Notes: generated by a model not told the origin, from the letters alone. A stretch of 16,541 nt of DNA from an uncultured Clostridia bacterium (GCA_947626705.1 CANQTJ010000020.1:1-16541), one strand, 5' to 3'; numbered from the stretch's first letter, positions 6,571 through 16,304 are shown. Made by a program: numbers and translations.

Positions 6571-9500
6571 ATGAAACAAAAAATTTTAAAAATTATGACA
6601 GTAATAATGTTGATTATAACATTAACATTAGCGAATTTTTTATTGCTATGTGTTGATGTAATTTCTTATGCTATTGATGCAACTAATATTGATATGAGTA
6701 CAAACCATAAAAATGTAGAATTTATGGCTTATTTTGAAGATGAAAAAGGAAATAAAACAACATCTTTAGAAACTGTTATGAATAATAATGATTTAAAATT
6801 AAATTTACAAATATCAGTAAAGAAAGAAGGATATTTTAACGGAGCAGTATCCTTAGAAACATCAAATTTTATATTTAATACAGATGTTGTAAATGCTGAT
6901 ATTAAGACAATTTCTGAAAATACCATAAGTTTAAATCAAATAAATGCTGGAGATACCAAAAATATAGAAGTTCCAATAAGTATTATAAGAGATGATAAAT
7001 TTGATATAAATTTAATTGATTTAGAGAGTAAGATATTAATAAGTGGTATATATAGAGATAGTACAGAAAAAGACATCAATATAAATTCAATAAAAGAGTT
7101 GAATTTAACATTAGTTAGCCCATACAAAGATAATATGACAGGTATATTAGAGCAAAAGGTTATAACTAATAAAGTTTTAAATTATGAAGGAAAAGAAAAA
7201 AGAATTATACAAATGCAAGTTATTTCTGGATTAGAAGATAATTTATATCCAATAAAATCATCTTTAATTGAAATAACAACTCCTAAAGTTTCAGATAAAA
7301 ATCCAGAAAATGTTATAGTAAATTCTATGGAAAATTTAATTTCTACAGGAAATGTAATTACAGAGAGTGATTATAACTATAACAAAGACACAGGAATTAT
7401 AAATATAAATTTAGAAAATAAGATAGAAAATAATAAAATTAATTGGGAAAAAACAGGGAATGACGCTTTTATAGTAACATATATATTTGAGAATATTGAT
7501 GAGATGCCACAATTAAATTCAAAAATAAGTTCTCAAATAAGTCTTTATGACAAAAATAATACAACTATAAATAGTAATAATAGTATAGAATTGACTAATG
7601 AAGAAATAGATTCAGTAGTAACAATAACTAATAAACAAAATGAAGATAATATATATAAAGGAAAATTATATGCTGGAATTTCAAGGGACATTACATATAG
7701 TACTTTTATAAATGTAAATTTAGCAAATATCGCTGATAATATTGATATTGTTGAAGAACAGACAGTTATAGAAGGAGAAAATTTACTTTCTAATATAAAT
7801 ACTACATATAAAACTACTAAAGTTAATAAAGAGCAAATGCAAAAAATATTAGGAGAAAACGGTATAATAACAATAATAAATGCTGAAAATGGAAATGAGA
7901 TATCATCTATTTCTAAAGATAGTGAAACAGATGAGAATGGGTATGTAAATATTATTTATTCTAATGAAATTAAAAAAATAGAAGTGAAAACTACTAAACC
8001 TGAAAAATTTGGCAAAATTGAAATAATAAATACAAAGACAATAAGTAATATAGATGCTAATATTGTAAAAAATGCTACAAATATAAAAAGTACTATTACC
8101 GGAAAATATTTAAAAGATGATAAAGAAACACAATTACAAGAATATGTTTCAAATATAAATTTAAAGGAAACAACAACTTCAGCGCAATTAGAAATAAATA
8201 AAGATACACTATCAGCTATGACTACAAATGAAAATGTTGAAATAAGAGTAATATTACAATCAAAAGATGAAAGTAATGAATTATTTAAGAATCCTGTAAT
8301 AAGAGTTCAATTACCAGAAAAATTTGAAAATATAGAAATTACATCTATAAAATTACTTTATGAAGATGAGTTAAGGATAACATCTAGTAAATTGGTAGGA
8401 ACTACAATTGAAATTGCTTTAGAAGGAGAACAAACAAAATATAAAGAAGAAGCAATTGAAGGAGCAATATTAATTATTAATGCAAATTTAACAACAAGTA
8501 AGAAAATATCAAGTTCTACAGAACAAATAAATCTTATATATACAAATGAGAATGTAAATAATTATGAGAATGGTTTAGATGTGGGAAAAAGTCAAAAAGA
8601 TATAAACATTATTTCTTATGCAGGAATTATTACAACAAATAAAATTGCTGATTATGGAATTGAAGTTATAAATAATGAAGGTAATAAAGATGCTAAATTA
8701 GCTATAAATGATGAAACAAAAAATATACAAATTAGTAATGAAGTTATAAATAATGTAGGAAATGCAGTAAATAATGTTAATATTATAGGAACATTCCCTA
8801 CAAAAGATGCTATTGAAAATGTAAACAATATAGATGTTGATATAAATAGTATGATATCTATAAATGGTATAGATCCTCAAAGAGTTAAAACATATTATTC
8901 AACTAATTCAAAAGCAACGCAAGATTTAACGAATACTGATAATTTATGGACTGAAAATGTAGAAGATACTAAAAATGTAAAAAGATATTTAGTTACAATT
9001 GATAAATTGGAACCTTATGAGCAAGTAGATTTTTCATATAATATGCAGATACCAGAAGGATTGGATTATAATAAAACACTAGAAGAGGGATATGATGTTT
9101 ACTATGTTAATAGTGAAACTAATGTTGAAGAAAGTGTTGATATAGACAATGTTAAATTAGAAACTGGAAAAGGACCTGTGGTAGATGCAAATCTAAAAGT
9201 ATATGTTGGTAATGAAGAAATAAAAGATGTAAAAGAAGGTGAAATATTAACATATCAAATTATAGTACAAAATACAGGCTCAGAAGAAAGTACAAATATA
9301 AGTGTTCAAGCTAAAGTTCCAGAAAATACTGTTTACGTAGAAGACAATGAAGTAAAATATGAAATGTCTGATGAGGAGTCAGATTTTAATCCATTTAATG
9401 AATATAAGGATGTAAAAGATGTTTCATTTAATATAGAAAAATTATTACCAGGAGAAACTGTAACAAAATCATATAAAGTAAAAGTAAATGCAGATGCTGA

Positions 9501-11508
9501 AGGTAAAACAGTTTCTAATATAGTAACAATAAATTATGGAGAAGTTGGTAAAACATCAAATGAAATTGTTTATACAGTAAAAGGTGCTGATTTTGAATTA
9601 TCAATGTATGCAGTTGATAATAGCGAGGGAGTACTAAAAAATGATTATTCATATACATATATATTAAATGTTACAAATATTTCAAATGTTAACAAAAAAC
9701 ATATTAAAGTTAATATGAATATACCAGATATAGTTGAATTACAAAATATAACATATATATTAAATGATGAATGTGTTATGGAAGAAAAAAATAACTATAT
9801 TAATATAGATGAATTAAAAGCAGGAGAAAAAGTTGAAATTGGTATAGTTATAAAAACAAAAAGTGTTACAAGCTCAGAAACACAAAAAGGTATAATTTCG
9901 GCACATATAGAAGATGGAGATGTTAAATATAATTCTAATAGCATAGAGTTATTAGTAAAACCTATAAAGGTAGAAACAAATATATCTTCTACAAATAATG
10001 ATAGCTATGTAAAAGAAGGAGATATAATAGAATATACGGTTACAATGAAGAATGAGGGCGAAGAAACTTTAAATAAAGTATTAGTACAAAATAAAATTTC
10101 TAATATGAGTACATTGTTGGAAGTAACTAAAAATGGAGAAATATTAGAAACAGAACAATATTCAGAAGAAGACGAAGTTGAAACAGGAAATAGCGTTATA
10201 GGAATATCTGATGAATTAGCTTCTGGTGAACAAGCTGAATATAAATTAAAAACAGCTATCAATAAAATACCTGGAAATGAATCATCATTAGAGATTATTG
10301 ATTCTATTAGTATATACTCAGATACAACAGAAATAAATAATAAAGAAATAAAGCATATATTAGCTCCAGAACAAGAAATAACAAATAATGATGAAGATAA
10401 TAATTCCGAAAATAATAATGAAGATAATAATACTCAAAATAATGATGATAGTAATTCACAAAGTAATGTAAACGAAAATAATACAGATAATACAGATATA
10501 GCAGAAACTAAACAGTTAAAATCAATTTCTGGTACAGCATGGATTGATGAAGATGAAGATGGAGAGAAAGATAGTAATGAGCAATTATTAAACGACTTAA
10601 CTGTTAAATTACTTAATACAAAAACAAATACATTTTTAAAGGACACAGATGGTAAAGAAATAACAGTAAAAACAAATCAAAATGGATTTTATAGCTTTGA
10701 TTCTATTGAAAGAGGCGAATATATAGTAATTTTTGGATATGATTCTGCTAAATATGTATTAACATCTTATGAAAAAGATGGAATTGATAGTAATAATTCT
10801 TCAAAAGTTATAAATAAACAAATTTTAGTTAATGGTGAGCAACGTACTGTTGGAGCAACTGAAATAATTAAAATTGAAAATGATAATATTTCAAATATAA
10901 ATATTGGATTACAAAAAGCTAAAAACTTTGACTTAAAATTAGATAAATATATAAGTAAGGTAATAATACAAAATTCTAAAGGTACAACAACAGATGAATA
11001 TAAAGATACAACATTTGCTAAGGCAGAAATAGATGCTAAGCTAATGAATTCAACAACAGCGGTTGTAGAATATACAATAAAAGTTACAAATACTGGCGAT
11101 GCTGATGCGTATGTTAGAAAAATAGCTGATTATATATCAAAAGACTATAAGTTTAGTTCAGATTTAAATAGTGATTGGTATCAATCAGGAAATGCAATAT
11201 ATAATTCAAGTTTATCTAATGAAAAAATAAAACCAGGTGAAAGCAAAGAAGTAAAATTAATTGTTACAAAACAAATGACTGAAAACAATACTGGATTAAT
11301 AAATAATACAGCAGAAATAGTTGAGAGTTATAATGATTATGGATTAAAAGATAATAATGACAATAATAAAGCATCTGCTGATTTAATATTAAGTATAAAA
11401 ACAGGACAGATTGTTACAACTTTAGGACTTATATTAGTAACAATAATTATAATTGGTACATTAACATATATTATTGCAAAATATGTTTTAAGAAGAAAAT
11501 TAATATAG
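6571..11508 (+). CDS. Large secreted surface protein with DUF11-like and SdrD-B-like domains
   Basis: A 1645-aa exported, cell-envelope-attached protein of likely structural or adhesive role; ligand unknown. A Sec signal peptide (MKQKILKIM plus a hydrophobic core) probably ends at SYA, residue 34. Residues about 40-870 are beta-rich and not assigned, with an embedded module near 553-669 (ENVEIRVILQSKD to the YTNENV segment). Three DUF11-like repeats follow at about 870-1003, 1004-1130 and 1131-1267; each has a KEG(E/D)I-type or similar opening, an NTG/NEG turn and an L-PGE/AGE strand. Then come an Asn/Asp-rich linker (about 1268-1312), an SdrD-B-like domain opening SGTAWIDEDEDGEKD (about 1317-1445), and a last isopeptide-type domain (about 1450-1600; candidate Lys1459, Asp1520, Asn1579). 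The C-terminus is SIKTG (1608-1612), a membrane helix (about 1615-1637) and RRK. AGGAGGT supports the start. It is the first gene of an operon with the adhesin 15 nt downstream. Confidence 0.85.
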   Translation: MKQKILKIMTVIMLIITLTLANFLLLCVDVISYAIDATNIDMSTNHKNVEFMAYFEDEKGNKTTSLETVMNNNDLKLNLQISVKKEGYFNGAVSLETSNFIFNTDVVNADIKTISENTISLNQINAGDTKNIEVPISIIRDDKFDINLIDLESKILISGIYRDSTEKDININSIKELNLTLVSPYKDNMTGILEQKVITNKVLNYEGKEKRIIQMQVISGLEDNLYPIKSSLIEITTPKVSDKNPENVIVNSMENLISTGNVITESDYNYNKDTGIININLENKIENNKINWEKTGNDAFIVTYIFENIDEMPQLNSKISSQISLYDKNNTTINSNNSIELTNEEIDSVVTITNKQNEDNIYKGKLYAGISRDITYSTFINVNLANIADNIDIVEEQTVIEGENLLSNINTTYKTTKVNKEQMQKILGENGIITIINAENGNEISSISKDSETDENGYVNIIYSNEIKKIEVKTTKPEKFGKIEIINTKTISNIDANIVKNATNIKSTITGKYLKDDKETQLQEYVSNINLKETTTSAQLEINKDTLSAMTTNENVEIRVILQSKDESNELFKNPVIRVQLPEKFENIEITSIKLLYEDELRITSSKLVGTTIEIALEGEQTKYKEEAIEGAILIINANLTTSKKISSSTEQINLIYTNENVNNYENGLDVGKSQKDINIISYAGIITTNKIADYGIEVINNEGNKDAKLAINDETKNIQISNEVINNVGNAVNNVNIIGTFPTKDAIENVNNIDVDINSMISINGIDPQRVKTYYSTNSKATQDLTNTDNLWTENVEDTKNVKRYLVTIDKLEPYEQVDFSYNMQIPEGLDYNKTLEEGYDVYYVNSETNVEESVDIDNVKLETGKGPVVDANLKVYVGNEEIKDVKEGEILTYQIIVQNTGSEESTNISVQAKVPENTVYVEDNEVKYEMSDEESDFNPFNEYKDVKDVSFNIEKLLPGETVTKSYKVKVNADAEGKTVSNIVTINYGEVGKTSNEIVYTVKGADFELSMYAVDNSEGVLKNDYSYTYILNVTNISNVNKKHIKVNMNIPDIVELQNITYILNDECVMEEKNNYINIDELKAGEKVEIGIVIKTKSVTSSETQKGIISAHIEDGDVKYNSNSIELLVKPIKVETNISSTNNDSYVKEGDIIEYTVTMKNEGEETLNKVLVQNKISNMSTLLEVTKNGEILETEQYSEEDEVETGNSVIGISDELASGEQAEYKLKTAINKIPGNESSLEIIDSISIYSDTTEINNKEIKHILAPEQEITNNDEDNNSENNNEDNNTQNNDDSNSQSNVNENNTDNTDIAETKQLKSISGTAWIDEDEDGEKDSNEQLLNDLTVKLLNTKTNTFLKDTDGKEITVKTNQNGFYSFDSIERGEYIVIFGYDSAKYVLTSYEKDGIDSNNSSKVINKQILVNGEQRTVGATEIIKIENDNISNINIGLQKAKNFDLKLDKYISKVIIQNSKGTTTDEYKDTTFAKAEIDAKLMNSTTAVVEYTIKVTNTGDADAYVRKIADYISKDYKFSSDLNSDWYQSGNAIYNSSLSNEKIKPGESKEVKLIVTKQMTENNTGLINNTAEIVESYNDYGLKDNNDNNKASADLILSIKTGQIVTTLGLILVTIIIIGTLTYIIAKYVLRRKLI
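10372..10506 (+). repeat. Asn/Asp-rich low-complexity linker (protein residues 1268-1312)
   Basis: This AAT/GAT/GAA-rich stretch encodes about 45 residues, mostly Asn, Asp, Glu, Ser and Gln, with short recurring units such as NNDEDNNSENNNEDNN. It separates the DUF11-like repeats from the SdrD-B-like domain and likely acts as a flexible spacer. Repeated triplets could vary in number between strains. Confidence 0.65.
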
Positions 11509-11523
11509 GAAAGGAGGTAAAAT

Positions 11524-14500
11524 ATGAATACAATAAGAGAATATAAAAATAAGATATTAATGTTAGTGAGTATTATAGTATTAGTAATTTTATTTACTAA
11601 AAATTCAATAGCAGTATCTTTAGGAAGTTCTAGTTCTGGATTACAAAATGTTAAAAATCAAGGAGCAAATGCAGTTGGTAATACTGTAACAGCAAGATAT
11701 TATGATATGATAACAAGAAGAGATTTATATTGTGTTATGCATAATGTTACTCTTAGGGGAAATGTATTATTTAATGTACAAAGATTTGTAACAATAACAG
11801 GAAATACTGCAACAAATGATTTAGGACATACTTATTCTTCTACAGAAAACGGAAAATTAGCATATATTTTAAATAGAGGAGAAGGATATGGACAACAAGG
11901 AAATTATTCAACAACTCAAAAATTATTATATAGAACTATAAATGGTTGGTATACTGATGTTGGTTCAAAATTAGGTGTTAATGGTTCAATACGACATTGG
12001 CAAAATGATAATATTGCACTTAATTCTAATGAACAATATATAATGAAACAAGCTCAAGATTATGCTAATAATTTAGGAAATGTAGATTCTAAAGAAGAAG
12101 GAATTAAAGATAATACTAATACAAATAATATAAAAGTTACAGGATATAATGAAAATAATATAGAATACCTTAGAGTTGGACCATTTAACTGGAGTTATTC
12201 TGGAAAATTAACATCTATAAAAGTTTATGGAGATAATAATAGAATAATATCAGGAGTAAAATTCAGTAGATATTCTGGAAATGAAGAAGTATTTTATGAT
12301 AATACATCAAATATAATTTCAGGAAGGAATTTCTATATCACAATAAGAGCAGATGCAGGATTTACTAAAATAGGGAAAATAGTTGCAACACATAAAAGTA
12401 CAAATGTAAGTAATGTATATAAAGCTAAATTATGGTTTTTACATACAAACGGTATGCAAGATCTAGTTTTAGTAGATACAAGTACAGATATACAACAACC
12501 AAATGAAGTAGATACACCATTTAATTATGATATTCAACTTACAAAAACTATTGAAATTATAAAGAGTGATTCAATAAAGAAAGATAAGAGATTAAGTAAT
12601 GTAGGTTTCATATTACAAAATAAAGAAACTGGAAAATATGTGCAAAAATCAGGTTCTACATATAATTTTGTAACTAGAAAAGAAAACGCAACAGAATTTA
12701 TTACTGATAGAAGCGGTAAAATTACAGTAAAAGATTTACCAATAGCAGTATATGTAGCTTATGAAACTATAAATCCAATAAAAGGTTATGAATTAAAAGA
12801 AGAAGCAACAGTAATTGGACTTAATGATAAGAATATAACTATAACAAATGATTATAAATTAGGAGAAATAAGCTTAGAGAAAGTAGATAAAAACCATACA
12901 GAAATAAAACTTAAAAGTGTAGAATTTACTTTAATTGCAAAAACAGGTAAATATGCTGGAAAATATGTTGGAATAGATTCAAATGGAAATGCAACTTATT
13001 CAGATACTGAGGTTATTATAAAAACAGATGAAAATGGAAAGCTTAATATTAAAGAAATATGGGAAGGTAAATATACATTAACAGAAGTAAATAATCCAAA
13101 TTATGGATATATAATAGACCCAGAAAGTCAAAATATTGAGTTAGAAGTTAAACCTTATGAGGTATCAACAAGACAAATTAAGAATGAACAAGTATATATT
13201 AGATTATCAGGATTTATATGGCATGATATAAACGCTGGTAAAAGAACTGAAAGAAATGATTATTACAGAACTGACGGAATACCAAACGAATATGTAGATG
13301 ATCAAGATCAATCATTTGATGGAATTACAGTAAGATTAAAAAGGATAAGTGATAATTCTATAGTAACTGAAGGATATGCTGATAGAAAAGAATTTACAGA
13401 TAAAAAACAAGAAACAATATCACAAGAAAGAAACTTATATTCAGAAATAGATGGAGGAGAATATGTTTTTGAATATGTAAGAGTAGAAGAGCTTTCAGAT
13501 TATTATGTTGAATTTGAATATGATGGTTTAATATATCAATCTGTAGTTACTCATTTAGACCATAATAATGGTTCAAAAGCTGATGATAAAGTTGAAAGAG
13601 AAATATTAGATAGAAACTTTGCAACTGTTGATTCAACTGGAGAAAATAGAGTTAATGTAAATAATATATATTCTATTACATATAATCAAACAGTAGACCA
13701 TGCTACATCTATTAAAGATAGCAGTAGTTGTGTATTACACGCAAAAACAAATGATGCAGAATGTAATATTAATAACTATTTTGTACCAGGACAAACAGAA
13801 ATAAGATATATAAATTTAGGTTTATATGAAAAACCACAAGCTGATATGGCTTTAGCACAAGATTTACAAAATGTAAATGTAGGAGTAAATGGATATTGGC
13901 ATATATATAATTATGGTACGAGAAAAGTTGATACTAATGAATCAGATTCATGGAATGTAGGAGTTAAATTTAAAAATGATTATACTGGTTCATATAAAAG
14001 AGCTATATATAAAGCAGATATGGAATATGAAACAGAAGACAAAAATAAAGAATTACAAGTATATTTAACTTATAAAATTGCATTAAAAAATGAATCATCT
14101 TATATAACAAGGATTAATAATATTGTAGATTATTTTGACAGTAAATATACCTTAGTTTCAGCTGGAACAGGACTAGATAAAAATAATAATATCACTGGAA
14201 CTATAAACTTTAGAGATATTTCAAACTATAATAATGATTATCAAGTTGGTATTATAGATGTAAATTCTGTAATAGCACCAGGAGAATCACAATACATTTA
14301 TGTACAATTTAAACTAGACAGACAGGCTGTATTAAATATTATGAACAATAAAGAAACATTATATCATAAGTCAGAAATAAATTCATATACAGTATTTAAA
14401 GATTCTAATGGAAATACAGTAGCTGCATTAGATGTAGATTCAGTACCGGGAAATACTAAAATAGAAAATATAGATACTTACGAAGATGATACAGATTCAG

Positions 14501-15945
14501 CACCTCCTGTACAATTAGAAGTTGCAGCAAATGCAAGAAAAATACAGGGTTCAGTATTTGTTGATAGTACATCAGAAGAACTAAGAATAGGACAAATTAG
14601 ACAAGGAAATGGTATATTTGATGATGGAGAAAATATAGTTCCAAATGTACAAGTAAAATTACATGAAGAAAATAATTCAATTGATGATATGGAAACAATT
14701 ACAGATGAAAATGGAAACTTTGAATTTTCAGGATATATTCCAGGAAAATATACTGTGACCTATATATGGGGAGATAAGACATATACAGTACAAAATTATA
14801 AAGGAACAATATATGATTCTAGTAGAAATCAAGATGATATGTACTGGTACAAAGATAAAGTCGATGAGAGAAAAACAGATGCTATAGATAACTATGAAAC
14901 TAGAAAAGCAATTGATGCAGAAGTAGCAAGTGTTACAAATAGCACAATAAATGAGCAAATCAAAGATTTATATGAAAATGGAACAAATCATCCAAATATT
15001 ACAATAAGTAAAATGGACTCTATGACTCCAATTATGGAATTTGGAGTAGAATATGAAACAACTGTAACAGATGGAACAGATGATAAGCTTGAATTTATTG
15101 TTAAAAATATTGACTTTGGAATTGTTGAAAGAGCAAGACAACAACTAGATATGGCAAAAAGAGTAAAATCATTTAAGATTACCTTAGCAAATGGACAGAT
15201 ATTAGTTGATGCTACTGTTGATGAAAATGGTGAGTTGCAAGGAACACACAATAACGTAACATATATGGGACCTTCTGTAAATAATGGATTTGCAGATAGT
15301 GGATATATAAAAGCAGAAATTGATAATGAATTATTAGAAGGTGCTACATTAGAAATTGGATATGAAATTAAAGCTATAAATAATAGTGAACTTGATTATA
15401 TGTCAGAAAAATATTATAAATATGGTATTCAAGAAGGTAATGTAGTAACTCTAACACCAGCAGCAGTTGTTGATTATTTAGATAAGAATTTAGGATTTGA
15501 AGCAAATAAAAATCCAGATTGGCAACAAATAAATGTAGATAAATTGAAAGAATTAAAAGCATCTAAAGTTAGCGATGTAGACTTCTTAAATTCTAGAACT
15601 ATTATATATACAGAAAAAACAGCTACACCATTACAACCAACACAAAATGTATCAGTAGATTTAAATGTTTCTAAGTTATTAACTACTTCAAAAGATTTAA
15701 CTTTTAGAAATGATGCTGAAACTGTTACTATAACTAAGTGGGGTAGAAATCCAGATAGTGTTACTAATAATCATTTAGGTAGTGTTGTAAGATATTTCCC
15801 AATAGATGACGCAGAAGAAGTTCAAGTTACTCCAAGTACAGGTGATGATAAGGGATATGTTTTACCTATAGTTGTTGGTATGTCAGCTTTGATTGTATTA
15901 GGTTTTGGAATCGTTGTTATTAAGAGAAAGATTATAGATAATTAG
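11524..15945 (+). CDS. Sortase-anchored adhesin with thioester-type and CnaB domains
   Basis: A 1473-aa surface adhesin-like protein. The signal peptide likely ends at SIA, residue 30. Residues about 45-195 resemble a TQXA/thioester domain: LYC with Cys70, a KLAYILNRGEGYG segment, and STTQKLL with Gln132, the expected Cys-Gln thioester partners. A companion beta domain (VGPFNWSYSGKL onward) spans about 205-330. Two CnaB/SpaA-type domains follow with full isopeptide triads: Lys347-Glu414-Asn442 and Lys453-Glu521-Asn554. Next are an SdrD-B-like module (about 560-760), an isopeptide/DUF11-like domain (about 767-1000; YKIALKNES, NNIVDYFD), a second SdrD-B-like module (about 1003-1110), and a long C-terminal stalk. 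It ends in the sorting signal TPSTG (1436-1440), a membrane helix and a KRK tail. Its ribosome binding site AAAGGAGGT lies in the 15-nt gap after the preceding gene. The role in attachment is inferred from domains. Confidence 0.88.
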   Translation: MNTIREYKNKILMLVSIIVLVILFTKNSIAVSLGSSSSGLQNVKNQGANAVGNTVTARYYDMITRRDLYCVMHNVTLRGNVLFNVQRFVTITGNTATNDLGHTYSSTENGKLAYILNRGEGYGQQGNYSTTQKLLYRTINGWYTDVGSKLGVNGSIRHWQNDNIALNSNEQYIMKQAQDYANNLGNVDSKEEGIKDNTNTNNIKVTGYNENNIEYLRVGPFNWSYSGKLTSIKVYGDNNRIISGVKFSRYSGNEEVFYDNTSNIISGRNFYITIRADAGFTKIGKIVATHKSTNVSNVYKAKLWFLHTNGMQDLVLVDTSTDIQQPNEVDTPFNYDIQLTKTIEIIKSDSIKKDKRLSNVGFILQNKETGKYVQKSGSTYNFVTRKENATEFITDRSGKITVKDLPIAVYVAYETINPIKGYELKEEATVIGLNDKNITITNDYKLGEISLEKVDKNHTEIKLKSVEFTLIAKTGKYAGKYVGIDSNGNATYSDTEVIIKTDENGKLNIKEIWEGKYTLTEVNNPNYGYIIDPESQNIELEVKPYEVSTRQIKNEQVYIRLSGFIWHDINAGKRTERNDYYRTDGIPNEYVDDQDQSFDGITVRLKRISDNSIVTEGYADRKEFTDKKQETISQERNLYSEIDGGEYVFEYVRVEELSDYYVEFEYDGLIYQSVVTHLDHNNGSKADDKVEREILDRNFATVDSTGENRVNVNNIYSITYNQTVDHATSIKDSSSCVLHAKTNDAECNINNYFVPGQTEIRYINLGLYEKPQADMALAQDLQNVNVGVNGYWHIYNYGTRKVDTNESDSWNVGVKFKNDYTGSYKRAIYKADMEYETEDKNKELQVYLTYKIALKNESSYITRINNIVDYFDSKYTLVSAGTGLDKNNNITGTINFRDISNYNNDYQVGIIDVNSVIAPGESQYIYVQFKLDRQAVLNIMNNKETLYHKSEINSYTVFKDSNGNTVAALDVDSVPGNTKIENIDTYEDDTDSAPPVQLEVAANARKIQGSVFVDSTSEELRIGQIRQGNGIFDDGENIVPNVQVKLHEENNSIDDMETITDENGNFEFSGYIPGKYTVTYIWGDKTYTVQNYKGTIYDSSRNQDDMYWYKDKVDERKTDAIDNYETRKAIDAEVASVTNSTINEQIKDLYENGTNHPNITISKMDSMTPIMEFGVEYETTVTDGTDDKLEFIVKNIDFGIVERARQQLDMAKRVKSFKITLANGQILVDATVDENGELQGTHNNVTYMGPSVNNGFADSGYIKAEIDNELLEGATLEIGYEIKAINNSELDYMSEKYYKYGIQEGNVVTLTPAAVVDYLDKNLGFEANKNPDWQQINVDKLKELKASKVSDVDFLNSRTIIYTEKTATPLQPTQNVSVDLNVSKLLTTSKDLTFRNDAETVTITKWGRNPDSVTNNHLGSVVRYFPIDDAEEVQVTPSTGDDKGYVLPIVVGMSALIVLGFGIVVIKRKIIDN

Positions 15946-15974
15946 ACACAGTCTTGAGAATTAATATTGATATT

Positions 15975-16016
15975 AAGAGGGAAACTTAGAAATTTGCTAA
16001 GTTTCTTTCTTCTTTT
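15975..16016 (+). terminator. Intrinsic terminator of the surface operon
   Basis: A 15-bp stem (15975-15989 with 15997-16011, including two G-U pairs; core GAAACTTAG/CTAAGTTTC) closes a 7-nt loop and is followed by CTTTT. It starts 30 nt after the adhesin stop codon, so it very likely ends the two-gene surface transcript. Confidence 0.85.
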
Positions 16017-16023
16017 AATATAA

Positions 16024-16070
16024 AAAAATAGTATAATTTTTTAAGCTTTTTGAAAAATTATACTATTTTT
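16024..16070. terminator. Bidirectional terminator hairpin
   Basis: AAAAATAGTATAATTTTT (16024-16041) and AAAAATTATACTATTTTT (16053-16070) form a perfect 18-bp stem with an 11-nt loop. T-runs lie at the outer end on both strands. It can back up the surface-operon terminator and may also serve the minus-strand nuclease gene, whose stop is about 235 nt away. Confidence 0.75.
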
Positions 16071-16082
16071 ATTTTTTATATT

Positions 16083-16121
16083 CTAGGAAAGTCATCATCG
16101 AAGATGATAGACTTTACGTAG
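16083..16121. repeat. Hairpin with GAA triloop and one bulge
   Basis: AAAGTCATCATC (16088-16099), GAA, then GATGATAGACTTT (16103-16115) form a 12-bp stem with one bulged A. An outer TCTA/TAGA pairing across a small internal loop can extend it. It has more G and C than its surroundings and no T-tract, so it is not a terminator. It could be part of a structured RNA, or of a repeat tied to the neighbouring nuclease gene. Confidence 0.55.
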
Positions 16122-16160
16122 AAGATAATTATGCGAAACTTAAATTTTCTTAGCGACATA

Positions 16161-16191
16161 GGAGCTTTAAAAAATGTTAGTTCCGTTTTTT
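16161..16191 (+). terminator. Weak terminator-like stem and T-tract
   Basis: GGAGCT (16161-16166) and AGTTCC (16179-16184) pair with one G-U wobble around a 12-nt loop, and GTTTTTT follows. The stem is short. If real, it would end a plus-strand transcript that begins after 16070, such as a small RNA that includes the hairpin at 16083-16121. No clear promoter for such a transcript was found. Confidence 0.35.
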
Positions 16192-16304
16192 ACATTTTTT
16201 AGTTATTATTATCTTATTAAGTGAATACTTAATAAAGTAATGTAAGTGATAAAAAATATTAATATTTATATTTCAAACATTAAAATTGTTCTAAATTTTA
16301 TTGA

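Larger units (their letters stand above)
15946..16304. other. Non-coding region rich in inverted repeats
   Basis: This 359-bp region between the adhesin gene and the nuclease gene holds no supported ORF. It contains the structures at 15975-16016, 16024-16070, 16083-16121 and 16161-16191, and an 8-bp AT-only hairpin at 16214-16235. The bases CGAAACTTAAA near 16134-16144 repeat the right-arm core of the hairpin at 1762-1778. Confidence 0.6.

Noticed and set aside
6571..6700. Lipoprotein signal in the first surface protein because of the Cys in LLLC
   Set aside because: The residue before Cys is Leu rather than Gly/Ala/Ser, and a better signal peptidase I site (SYA) follows.
10372..10506. Repeated AAT/GAT units as a CRISPR-like or tandem DNA array
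   Set aside because: The units are irregular codon repeats encoding an Asn/Asp linker, with no constant repeats separated by unique spacers.
16214..16235. AT-only 8-bp hairpin TTATTAAG/CTTAATAA as a terminator
   Set aside because: It has no T-tract on either strand, and short AT palindromes are expected often at this base composition.
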